64,000 bases of DNA, from the NCBI GenBank assembly GCA_963787205.1, contig CAWBCD010000029.1, positions 62,001 to 126,000 on the forward strand, read 5' to 3'. Source of the stretch: DATFNI01 sp963787205 (GTDB taxonomy: Bacteria; Bacteroidota; Rhodothermia; Balneolales; DATFMH01). The notes beneath the pieces were generated by a model, which was not told the origin of the DNA, made no database searches, and saw nothing but the letters and a program-made list of their open reading frames with translations. The position numbers were made by a program, and so were the translations under genes. Positions 56,782-64,000 of the stretch are shown here, one piece after another; within the stretch, counting starts at the first letter, position 1, and each line of letters starts with the position of its first letter.

Positions 56782-56806
56782 ATCTCACTACTCAAGACTC
56801 ATGACC
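56782..56806 (+). repeat. ATCTCAnTACTCA intergenic repeat, copy 4
   Basis: ATCTCACTACTCAAGACTC then ATGACC, in the spacer before guaB. Confidence 0.7.
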
Positions 56807-56862
56807 CATGGCTACCAAAAAAAAGTAGGGATTATCTACAGATATCCTTACCTTAGCCGAAA

Positions 56863-56870
56863 TATATTTG
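56863..56870 (+). promoter_or_regulatory. possible -7 box for guaB
   Basis: TATATTTG matches TAnnTTTG and ends 23 bases before the guaB ATG, a plausible leader length. No TTG is visible at -33. Confidence 0.45.
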
Positions 56871-56893
56871 AAACCCTCTAACCGCTCTCAATC

Positions 56894-58372
56894 ATGCCCC
56901 TGACGACAGCTGTAGAGAAGATTACCCGAGAAGGTCTCACCTACGAAGATGTCCTGTTGGTTCCTGCCTATTCGAATGTTTTACCGAGAAATGTAAAAAT
57001 TAGGACAAATTTGACCCCGAAGCTGGCACTTAATATACCGATCATCAGTGCCGCCATGGATACGGTTACGGAATATCAACTTGCCATTGCCCTGGCACGG
57101 GAAGGTGGTCTTGGAATTTTACACAAAAATATGAGTATTGAAGACCAGGCCGAACAGGTTCGCCTGGTTAAAAGAAGCGAGAGCGGGATGATTGTGGATC
57201 CTGTGACACTTCCTCCCGATGCCACTGTACGTGACGCGCGCCAACTCATGAAAAAACATAAAATCGGTGGGATTCCACTGGTTGACAGTGAAGACCACCT
57301 GGTTGGTATCGTGACGAACCGTGATCTCCGGTTTGAGCCGAAACCTGATCGGCAGCTTAAAACGATCATGACCAAAGATAACCTGGTTACTGCACGGGTT
57401 GGTACAACACTCGACGAGGCCGAAAACCTGTTGCAAGATTACAAAGTGGAAAAGCTCCCGATTGTTGATGAAAAACGCAGGCTCGTTGGGTTGATTACAT
57501 TTAAGGATATCGAAAAAAAGAAGAATTATCCAAATGCGTGCAAAGATGAAATAGGACGTCTTAGTGTCGGTGCAGCTGTGGGAATTGCAGCCGATACGAT
57601 GGACCGTGTATCAGCACTTGTAGAAGCTGGTGTAGACATTATAACGGTCGATACAGCCCATGGTCATTCGGAAGGCGTGCTGAGCATGGTGCGGACAATT
57701 CGAAAAAAATATCCTGATCTGGACCTGATTGCCGGTAATATTGCCACAAAAGCTGCTGCAGAAGCGCTGGTTGAAGCAGGAGCTAATGTAGTGAAAGTCG
57801 GCGTGGGACCCGGTTCGATATGTACGACCCGGATTGTTACCGGTGTCGGGGTTCCGCAGCTTAGTGCTATTATGGAAGTTGCAGAGTATACGCGTGCCAA
57901 TGGCATCGGACTGATAGCTGATGGCGGTATCAAGCAGACTGGTGAGATTGCCAAGGCCATTGCCGGAGGTGCATCGGCTGTCATGCTTGGTTCTATGTTT
58001 GCCGGTGTCGATGAGGCTCCCGGTGAAACCATCATTTATGAATCCCGGAAATTTAAATCGTATCGTGGTATGGGAAGTCTCGGGGCAATGGCTCAAGGCA
58101 GTAAGGATCGGTACTTCCAGGATGTGGAAGAGGACATAAACAAACTGGTGCCCGAGGGTATCGAAGGACGCGTACCCTATAAAGGGATGTTGAGTGAAGT
58201 GGTATACCAGATGATTGGTGGTCTTCGGGCAGCCATGGGATACTGTGGCGCAGAGAATATCTCTGACCTGCAAAATGCCGAGTTCGTTAAAGTGTCACCG
58301 GCCAGCGTGACAGAGAGTCATCCTCACTCTATCCAGATCACCAAGGAATCACCCAATTATTTTATGAGATAG
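56894..58372 (+). CDS. guaB: IMP dehydrogenase
   Basis: The 492-residue enzyme oxidises IMP to XMP in guanine synthesis. Two CBS domains lie inside (about 97-215), and the catalytic loop GPGSICTTRIVTGVGVPQLSA (around 302-322, Cys307) and the GRVPYKGML flap region are intact. It is followed after 17 bases by a glycosyltransferase, perhaps an unrelated transcriptional read-through. Confidence 0.96.
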   Translation: MPLTTAVEKITREGLTYEDVLLVPAYSNVLPRNVKIRTNLTPKLALNIPIISAAMDTVTEYQLAIALAREGGLGILHKNMSIEDQAEQVRLVKRSESGMIVDPVTLPPDATVRDARQLMKKHKIGGIPLVDSEDHLVGIVTNRDLRFEPKPDRQLKTIMTKDNLVTARVGTTLDEAENLLQDYKVEKLPIVDEKRRLVGLITFKDIEKKKNYPNACKDEIGRLSVGAAVGIAADTMDRVSALVEAGVDIITVDTAHGHSEGVLSMVRTIRKKYPDLDLIAGNIATKAAAEALVEAGANVVKVGVGPGSICTTRIVTGVGVPQLSAIMEVAEYTRANGIGLIADGGIKQTGEIAKAIAGGASAVMLGSMFAGVDEAPGETIIYESRKFKSYRGMGSLGAMAQGSKDRYFQDVEEDINKLVPEGIEGRVPYKGMLSEVVYQMIGGLRAAMGYCGAENISDLQNAEFVKVSPASVTESHPHSIQITKESPNYFMR

Positions 58373-58389
58373 CATCCAGAGAGTGGGCT

Positions 58390-59307
58390 ATGCCGGATTT
58401 TCCTGATCGTTATTTTGATGTAATAATACCGACATACAACAACCGAGCTGAATTAGCGGAATGTTTGGTTTCTCTCGACCGTCAAACATTCCGCTCTTTT
58501 TTTGTATATGTTTGCGTGGATGGGTCCACTGATGACACGATTTCATGGTTAGAGAACCGGACCTACTCTTTTGAGTTTCAGATTTTACAGCATTCTGATC
58601 ACTCAAATCATGGCAGGGCGGCAACACGCAATCTTGGCTTGAAAAAAATCAGGGCTCCTTTTGTTGTCCTATTGGATTCAGACATAATTGCTGCACCGGA
58701 TTTATTGGAGGTGCACAGAAAGTTTTTAGAAAAATGGGGCGACATTTCAGTTGGAGATATCCGTTTTACAAATGCCCGCAAAAATATTTGGGCCCGATAC
58801 CAACAGGAGAGGGGGAAGCACCAATTCTCTCATGAAGATGTTATTCCACCCACTTATTTTGTAACTCAAAATGTAGCCCTGCCTTCTTCATCAGTTAAGG
58901 AAATCGGGTTAATGGATGAAGTATTTGAGGTATATGGAGGAGAAGATACGGATTATGGTATTCGTTTGGTATATGAGGCCGGACAGAAATGCAGATACAA
59001 CAAAAAGGCAACGGTTATATCTGCTCTGGACAAGACAATTGCGTCAGGATTGCATCAATTGAAGGTCTTTGGGGAAGTTTCTCTTCCATACTTACTACAG
59101 AAATATGAGTCATATCCGGAGAAACCGGAAATTTTTAAAATGCACCTGGCCGATAAAATCTGGATCTATTCCCCCATATGGGCCTGGGTTAGCAAAATGT
59201 TACTACATTTCCCATTCAGCATCGCCAAATATGGTGTGCACTACCTGGTTTTTTATAATGTAGCCTCCGGATATAAAAAATATATTGATACAGCGTATTC
59301 TTCATAA
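58390..59307 (+). CDS. family 2 glycosyltransferase
   Basis: This 305-residue GT-A enzyme has FDVIIPTYNNRAELAECLVSLD (8-29), the donor motif VVLLDSDIIAAPDLL (around 94-108, DxD) and the acceptor-region GGEDTDYGIRL (around 183-193). It probably adds a sugar to a surface glycan. It overlaps the next glycosyltransferase gene by 23 bases. No polymerase or flippase is nearby. Confidence 0.88.
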   Translation: MPDFPDRYFDVIIPTYNNRAELAECLVSLDRQTFRSFFVYVCVDGSTDDTISWLENRTYSFEFQILQHSDHSNHGRAATRNLGLKKIRAPFVVLLDSDIIAAPDLLEVHRKFLEKWGDISVGDIRFTNARKNIWARYQQERGKHQFSHEDVIPPTYFVTQNVALPSSSVKEIGLMDEVFEVYGGEDTDYGIRLVYEAGQKCRYNKKATVISALDKTIASGLHQLKVFGEVSLPYLLQKYESYPEKPEIFKMHLADKIWIYSPIWAWVSKMLLHFPFSIAKYGVHYLVFYNVASGYKKYIDTAYSS

Positions 59308-60448
59308 CGACCTGGCAGGTAAAGCATATGATCATGTTCTCATCTCGATGGGTGCCATCGAGCATGATGCCAGGATGTTAAATATTGCCTATACACTGCA
59401 ACAGAAATATTCTCGTATCCTGCTAATTGGTCTGTATACCCCTGGTTGGCAGGTATCCTGCGCTGACCTTGATGTAGATGTACTGTTGATGGAACATTAT
59501 ACTTACAGTCCGATGTATAGACTGTGGTTAGGGTTTTACAGGTGGCTCCATACTTTCGGTCATCTCTTGAAAGCAGATTCTTTTTGGGCCATGGATTTAT
59601 ATGTCCTGCCATTTATTACATGGATAAGCGAAAAAAATAACGGCCGGAGTTTCTATGATTCCCGGGAGATTTATACAGCTTTAGGTGAGGCGAGCGATCA
59701 TCCTGGGAAACAGAAAATCATCAGCTGGCTGGAAAAAAGATACGTTCGGAAAGCCGATAAAATTTTTACATCCGGTGCGTTGGATTCGAAACATCTGTCC
59801 GAAATCTATAATATCCCGCTTCCGGATGTGATTATGAATCTGCCCCGTTTTCAATCTCCTGAAAAATCGAATCTCCTGAGAGAAACATTTCAAATACCCG
59901 ACAATAAAAAAATCCTTGTTTACCAGGGAGTAATACATCCGGGAAGGGGATTGATGCAGGCAGTCCGGGCTTTGGCAAGGATTCCGGATCTCGTTTTATG
60001 CGTATTGGGTAACGGTGAGGCTTTTAAAGAACAACTATCTCGCATTGCATCAGATCTCGGAGTGAGTGATCGTCTTTTTTTTCAAAAGCCCGTGCCCTAT
60101 CAGGAGCTTCTCAGGTGGACCTCATCGGCAGATCTGGGATTGTGTTTTATCGAACCCCTGTCACTCTCTCTGCGTTACGCTCTGCCAAACAAGCTCTTCG
60201 AGTATGCCATGGCCGGCATTCCCTCTATAGTAAGTGATCTTCCGCAGATGCGACCTTATATTGAGAAGTACAGATGTGGCGTTGTCCTTCCCTCTGATGC
60301 CGGGATAGATTCATTCGTGAAACACATCAAAGAGATGATGAAGCCGGAAATTTATTACCAGATGCGGCAAAATGCTCTGATACTTGCTGGTGATAGCAAT
60401 TGGGAGAAACAACAGGATGTTGTTTTTAGAATTGCCGGGAGTGAATAA
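59285..60448 (+). CDS. GT-B glycosyltransferase (group 1)
   Basis: The 387-residue protein has a GT4-type C-terminal domain: ILVYQGVIHPGRGLMQAVRAL (around 213-233), LFFQKPVPYQELLRWTSSADLGLCFIEP (around 259-286) and the ALPNKLFEYAMAGIPSIVSDLPQM donor site (around 299-322). The start is TTG 59285, inside the preceding gene; a later start is possible. With the GT2 it probably builds a cell-surface polysaccharide. Confidence 0.85.
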   Translation: MIQRILHNDLAGKAYDHVLISMGAIEHDARMLNIAYTLQQKYSRILLIGLYTPGWQVSCADLDVDVLLMEHYTYSPMYRLWLGFYRWLHTFGHLLKADSFWAMDLYVLPFITWISEKNNGRSFYDSREIYTALGEASDHPGKQKIISWLEKRYVRKADKIFTSGALDSKHLSEIYNIPLPDVIMNLPRFQSPEKSNLLRETFQIPDNKKILVYQGVIHPGRGLMQAVRALARIPDLVLCVLGNGEAFKEQLSRIASDLGVSDRLFFQKPVPYQELLRWTSSADLGLCFIEPLSLSLRYALPNKLFEYAMAGIPSIVSDLPQMRPYIEKYRCGVVLPSDAGIDSFVKHIKEMMKPEIYYQMRQNALILAGDSNWEKQQDVVFRIAGSE

Positions 60449-60718
60449 AAATAAAAATGCATCCGATAATGTTTTATTTGATTAGAAGCAATGATCGTCT
60501 TCTCCGGTCCCCGTATATCCTGTTTTTTTGATATTACGATGGCGTCGATATGCTTGACGATCGCCTTCGTTGAGAATGTAGCAAAAGTGTCCGGATAAAT
60601 GGTTCAGATTTTGCAGGGTAGAGCATTTGCATAATGATAAAAGAAACCTGTGAAATTGGTTTTTTATCCATTGTTTTCCTTATAATCAAAGCAATACAGA
60701 GTTGATCCCCACAAAACG

Positions 60719-61585
60719 ATGATAGATTTTTTAAAAGCTCTTATGCAGCAACGGGGGCGATCAGTGACGGTTGTTATGCTTGACGAAGAACAGCCCGACG
60801 GTCCTCAAAGCTATCAATTACAGCCAGGGCAATTAATTCCTGCACTTGGTGTAGGTGCACTCGGACTTGTAATACTAACGTGGCTGTTAATGGTCTTTAC
60901 ACCACTTGGCGCTCTGGTGTACAACAGGAGAGATCATCAACTCAGGAAATCAATTGATAACCTTTCCAGTAAGGTTTTGGCACTCAATGATTCTCTGGAT
61001 ATCAGGACACAGCAACTCACGGATATAAAAGATGTCATTATCGGGCAGAAGGATACCACTTTCCAGAACGTTCCGGTTACTGAATCGCAGAAAGATTATG
61101 TACAAAGTGTGAAAGATGTGCCTGCATTGCCGCCAATATCGGTGGACAATGATAATAGTGAGGTGTTAAACAAAGGCGATCTGATTTATTCGGATGTATT
61201 AACCCGTGTTCCGGTGTTTCCCACGGAGATGCCGGTCGACGGAATGATCACCCGAAAATTTGAGCCTAAGGAAGGACATTATGGCATAGATATTGCTACA
61301 AATGAGGGGGAAGAGATCCATGCTGTGGCAGATGGTGTTGTTATTAACACGGTATGGTCGATAAATTACGGATACGTGATTTACGTCCAACACGGCGGGG
61401 GTTACGTGACAATCTATAAGCATTGTCGCGATCTGGGAAAACAAGAAGGTGATGTGGTCTTAAAAGGGGACGTACTGGCAACAGTCGGAAAAACAGGACT
61501 CCTTACTTCCGGTCCACATGTCCATATGGAATTGTGGCATAACGGAATAGCTTTGGATCCGTCACAATACCTGATTACCAAATAA
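60719..61585 (+). CDS. M23/LytM family peptidase, membrane-anchored
   Basis: The 288-residue protein has one membrane helix (about 42-65), a coiled-coil-like stretch (about 72-105), and a C-terminal LytM domain with HYGIDIA (around 187-193, zinc His and Asp) and HVHMEL (around 267-272). So it probably retains endopeptidase activity on peptidoglycan. It is 16 bases before the bactofilin gene, the common neighbour of LytM peptidases, which suggests they shape the wall together. Confidence 0.9.
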   Translation: MIDFLKALMQQRGRSVTVVMLDEEQPDGPQSYQLQPGQLIPALGVGALGLVILTWLLMVFTPLGALVYNRRDHQLRKSIDNLSSKVLALNDSLDIRTQQLTDIKDVIIGQKDTTFQNVPVTESQKDYVQSVKDVPALPPISVDNDNSEVLNKGDLIYSDVLTRVPVFPTEMPVDGMITRKFEPKEGHYGIDIATNEGEEIHAVADGVVINTVWSINYGYVIYVQHGGGYVTIYKHCRDLGKQEGDVVLKGDVLATVGKTGLLTSGPHVHMELWHNGIALDPSQYLITK

Positions 61586-61601
61586 ACCATAATACTTTCA
61601 T

Positions 61602-62084
61602 ATGTTTAATAACTCCAAACCAACAACGAAAGCACCCGTGACTACTACTGATAAGACCCAACCCGCAATAAACATGATAAGTCAGGGAACCATTATCGAT
61701 GGGTCTCTGATAAGCAAAAACGATGTACGTATCTCCGGACGTGTCGACGGTGAAGTTAAAGCCGAAGGCAAAGTCATTCTTGCCAACGAAGGATACGTAA
61801 AAGGAAACGTGAATGCAGGCGAAGCAGATGTGGCCGGAACGGTAGAAGGAGAGCTTAACATCAGCAAACGTCTGATCTTACGTCAATCAGCCCGAATCAA
61901 AGGAGATATCCAGACCAAGGTTCTGCTGGTTGAAGAAGGCGCCGTCTTTGAAGGAGCCTGCCGCATGGAAGGTTTCAACAGTAACAAGATTGATAATAGC
62001 AGATACGAAAACGGTAAAGCCGAAAAAGTATTGGGCGACGTGAAAATTCAAAAGAATAAGCTGCCGGATGCCCATCTTGCCTGA
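61602..62084 (+). CDS. bactofilin
   Basis: This 160-residue polymer-forming cytoskeletal protein has a disordered N-terminus and a right-handed beta-helix from about 25 to 125 (GTIIDGSLISKNDVRISGRVDGEVKAEGKV region, written in short strands). Bactofilins form filaments that localise wall enzymes; the LytM gene directly upstream is the likely partner. It precedes the F0 operon by 16 bases. Confidence 0.93.
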   Translation: MFNNSKPTTKAPVTTTDKTQPAINMISQGTIIDGSLISKNDVRISGRVDGEVKAEGKVILANEGYVKGNVNAGEADVAGTVEGELNISKRLILRQSARIKGDIQTKVLLVEEGAVFEGACRMEGFNSNKIDNSRYENGKAEKVLGDVKIQKNKLPDAHLA

Positions 62085-62100
62085 TGGGTGAGTCACTATT

Positions 62101-62340
62101 GTGATTGATCCTGAAAATTTCCGGAAATATTCCGGTTTTATGTCTCTTGGCTCCGAGATCGCAGCGGCCATGATTGTGCCGCTGCTGGTCGGAGTCTATC
62201 TGGACAAACATTATAATACCAATCCTTGGGGGGTAATAGGAGGAATCATTATTGGCTTTCTTGGGGTTTTTAATGCTGTCTATCGTGTAATGATCAGAGC
62301 GAATAAAAAAAAATCGGATGACCAACGGAGACACGAATAA
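62101..62340 (+). CDS. atpZ: AtpZ/AtpI family protein
   Basis: This 79-residue protein has two helices (about 20-38 and 45-63) in the AtpZ/AtpI pattern, with GVYLDKHYNTNPWGVIGGIIIGFL. Such proteins assist assembly of the F0 ring or ion supply. The start is GTG at 62101. It overlaps the next gene by 23 bases. Confidence 0.85.
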   Translation: MIDPENFRKYSGFMSLGSEIAAAMIVPLLVGVYLDKHYNTNPWGVIGGIIIGFLGVFNAVYRVMIRANKKKSDDQRRHE

Positions 62341-62743
62341 CAAACTGTCCTTTCGGACTTTCGCAATAATCATACTATCCATCGACGCAGCCTTCCTGAT
62401 TTTTGGGGGCTATCCCGTATTCAATGCATATGGTTTCCCTGCATTACTGGGTATGATTGTCGCCCTTGTGATGACAACCGCAAACGTGCTGGTAGGCTAT
62501 TGGATTATCATCCGTTCATTTCATCTGGGTATGAGTGATTTTATGAAACGTGTCTTCGGGAGTATAGGCATAAGAATGTTTGTTTTAATGGGATTAATCG
62601 TAATAATTTTATTAGTTACAAAAATTCACCAGAACAGTTTTATAATTAGTTTATTTATTTCCTATATTTGCAAATCTGTGATCGAAATTATTTTCATCAA
62701 CAAACGAAGTCAGAACCACAGAGTTAGCACAAGTTCGAATTAA
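62318..62743 (+). CDS. small membrane protein of the F0 operon
   Basis: The 141-residue product has four helices (about 11-31, 37-60, 82-104, 109-130). It fits, by position and size, the AtpI/ATP-synthase-I-like protein found between atpZ and atpB in Bacteroidota, though identity is low to anything I recognise. It overlaps both neighbours (TAATG with atpB). Confidence 0.75.
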   Translation: MTNGDTNNKLSFRTFAIIILSIDAAFLIFGGYPVFNAYGFPALLGMIVALVMTTANVLVGYWIIIRSFHLGMSDFMKRVFGSIGIRMFVLMGLIVIILLVTKIHQNSFIISLFISYICKSVIEIIFINKRSQNHRVSTSSN

Positions 62744-63837
62744 TGACATTAATCGTTAAGCGTGTTTTTCTTACTCTTATATTACTATCTATTGCGACGC
62801 GTTTTGCTATTGCAAGAGAAGGTACTAGTGATTCCAATGGAGGAAAAAAGGAGAAAATAGATCTCGTAACGCACGTTCTGGATCATTACTACTTGGATTT
62901 TGAGCCGGCTGGCAAATTGGAACTGCCACGCATTTTGTGGGATCACGGTTCTCTTCATATTTATTCGAGCACTACAGCGGCTATCAATAGCGGGGACGGA
63001 TATACAGATAAGTATTATACAGAGCAGGGACATGAGGTACAGCGTGAGAATGGGAAAATACAACCAGTAACCTATGATATCGTTCATGATGATGGTACAC
63101 CGGTTGGATTAGATTTATCCATTACATCCCATTTGGTTTTCTTCTTTCTGAGCGGCTTTATAACGCTTTTTGTTGTCCTTTTTCTTAATAAACGATATAA
63201 AAAAGGTATCGGACGTAAAACGGCGCCCAAAGGTGGTTTCCAAAATACGATTGAAACCCTGGTGGTCTTTGTTCGGGACGAAATCGCGTTGACGAATATC
63301 GGTCCTGATAAATACCTAAAGTTTACACCGTATTTGTTAACGGCGTTTTTCATGATTCTCATCATGAACCTGTTCAGCCTTGTGCCTTGGGCAGCACCAG
63401 CCACAGCCGATATCACGGTTACCGCAGCCCTGGCGACGACTACTTTTTTGATTACGCAGATTTCGGGCACCAAGGCTTACTGGAAGGAAATTTTCTGGTA
63501 CCCGGGCGTACCCATACTTATCAAACCCATATTAGCTATAATTGAATTCATAGGATTGTTTACCAAACCGTTTGCACTGTGTATTCGTCTTTTTGCCAAT
63601 ATGAGTTCAGGTAAACTGCTTATTCTTAGTGTTATTAGCCTGATATTCGTTTTCAACATGACTTTCGGGAAGGTAATGGCCTACGGAACTTCCTGGATTT
63701 GGGTGTTGATGACACTCTTCGTGTTTGCAATCAAGTTTTTGGTTGCCTTTATTCAAGCATACGTTTTTACTATTTTATCGGCGCTTTTCATAGGTATGGC
63801 TGTAACTGAACATCATATAGAAAGCGCACAACACTGA
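62743..63837 (+). CDS. atpB: F0F1 ATP synthase subunit a
   Basis: The 364-residue protein carries a signal peptide-like start (hydrophobic 7-24) and a long extracytoplasmic N-terminal domain (to about 128), typical of Bacteroidota, before the five core helices. The essential Arg is in ALCIRLFANM (around 281-290). The end AVTEHHIESAQH is usual. It forms the proton path with the c ring. Confidence 0.94.
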   Translation: MTLIVKRVFLTLILLSIATRFAIAREGTSDSNGGKKEKIDLVTHVLDHYYLDFEPAGKLELPRILWDHGSLHIYSSTTAAINSGDGYTDKYYTEQGHEVQRENGKIQPVTYDIVHDDGTPVGLDLSITSHLVFFFLSGFITLFVVLFLNKRYKKGIGRKTAPKGGFQNTIETLVVFVRDEIALTNIGPDKYLKFTPYLLTAFFMILIMNLFSLVPWAAPATADITVTAALATTTFLITQISGTKAYWKEIFWYPGVPILIKPILAIIEFIGLFTKPFALCIRLFANMSSGKLLILSVISLIFVFNMTFGKVMAYGTSWIWVLMTLFVFAIKFLVAFIQAYVFTILSALFIGMAVTEHHIESAQH

Positions 63838-63892
63838 GATACCAACCATACATTTAACATTACAAACAGAAACTAAAAAGGAGATAGAAATA

Positions 63893-64000
63893 ATGGGTTT
63901 AGGATTTTTAGGAGCCGGACTCGGTGCTGGACTTGCTGCTATTGGAGCAGGACTTGGAATCGGTTTAATCGGTAAAGGTGCCTCTGAAGGTACTGCCCGG
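63893..64000 (+). CDS. atpE: F0F1 ATP synthase subunit c, 5' end
   Basis: The window ends inside this gene after 36 codons. The first helix GAGLGAGLAAIGAGLGIG carries the Gly-rich packing motif of c subunits. AAAAAGGAGA lies about nine bases before the ATG, one of the few strong ribosome-binding sites here, as expected for the most abundant F0 subunit. The ion-binding carboxylate in helix 2 is beyond the window, so proton or sodium use cannot be judged. Confidence 0.92.
   Translation, partial: MGLGFLGAGLGAGLAAIGAGLGIGLIGKGASEGTAR

Noticed and set aside
57611..58273. 220-codon frame opposite guaB
   Set aside because: Antisense of IMP dehydrogenase; Cys/His-rich only through mirror codon use.
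1..64000. tRNA, rRNA, CRISPR and prophage search by eye
   Set aside because: No T-arm consensus in the spacers, no regular spaced repeats, no phage genes were found.

Overview
This 64 kb stretch looks like chromosome of a free-living Gram-negative member of the Bacteroidota/FCB group, most likely on the Balneolia/Rhodothermia side. The evidence is a type IX secretion plug protein (47188-48492), an OstA-like/LptC pair, an ATP synthase subunit a with a long signal-peptide-bearing N-terminus, a 29-residue AURKAIP1/COX24-type basic protein, few Shine-Dalgarno sites, and several TAnnTTTG boxes of the Bacteroidota -7 type. The phylum call is fairly safe; the class is a guess. I see no rRNA, tRNA, CRISPR array, prophage or large island. 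Most of the window is conserved housekeeping and envelope genes.

Layout. 0-4 kb: the 3' end of cinA, a frameshifted outer-membrane porin, ftsX, and convergent fur. 4-7.5 kb: long-chain acyl-CoA ligase, thioredoxin, a small membrane protein. 7.8-10.6 kb: two exported repeat proteins in tandem (a Gly-rich solenoid and a beta-ladder protein). 10.6-18.7 kb: tex, hisN-type phosphatase, a HEAT-repeat protein whose M1-peptidase-like domain has lost its zinc site, and a NatAB-type ABC exporter. 19.3-22 kb: glgA-glgC. 22-24.8 kb: a broken REP-associated transposase (RAYT) among palindromes, a DEDD exonuclease and a frameshifted type I asparaginase. 25-32.4 kb: EF-G-like GTPase, OstA-like protein, lptC, upp, AGCS symporter, HU, small basic protein. 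32.4-47 kb: rqcH, aroK, aroB, tamB, rnr and a large HExxH / PD40 / barrel protein. 47-52.5 kb: T9SS plug, dapF, holB, ccmB, an EIIA-Ntr-like protein and a PII-like protein. 52.5-60.4 kb: folD, two cation/proton antiporters, guaB, two glycosyltransferases. 60.7-64 kb: LytM peptidase, bactofilin, and the start of the F0 operon (atpZ/I, a membrane protein, atpB, start of atpE).

Themes. Envelope building is prominent: LptC/OstA-like, TamB, porin, bactofilin plus LytM, FtsX, T9SS plug and glycosyltransferases. A second candidate unit is EIIA, PII-like protein and two CPA antiporters, which could link metabolic state to ion homeostasis. Hairpins sit between several convergent gene pairs, and a short ATCTCAnTACTCA repeat family occupies intergenic regions from 51.3 to 56.8 kb. 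Three genes are broken (porin, asparaginase, RAYT). The porin break is in a G7 tract, so phase variation or sequencing error must be distinguished from decay.
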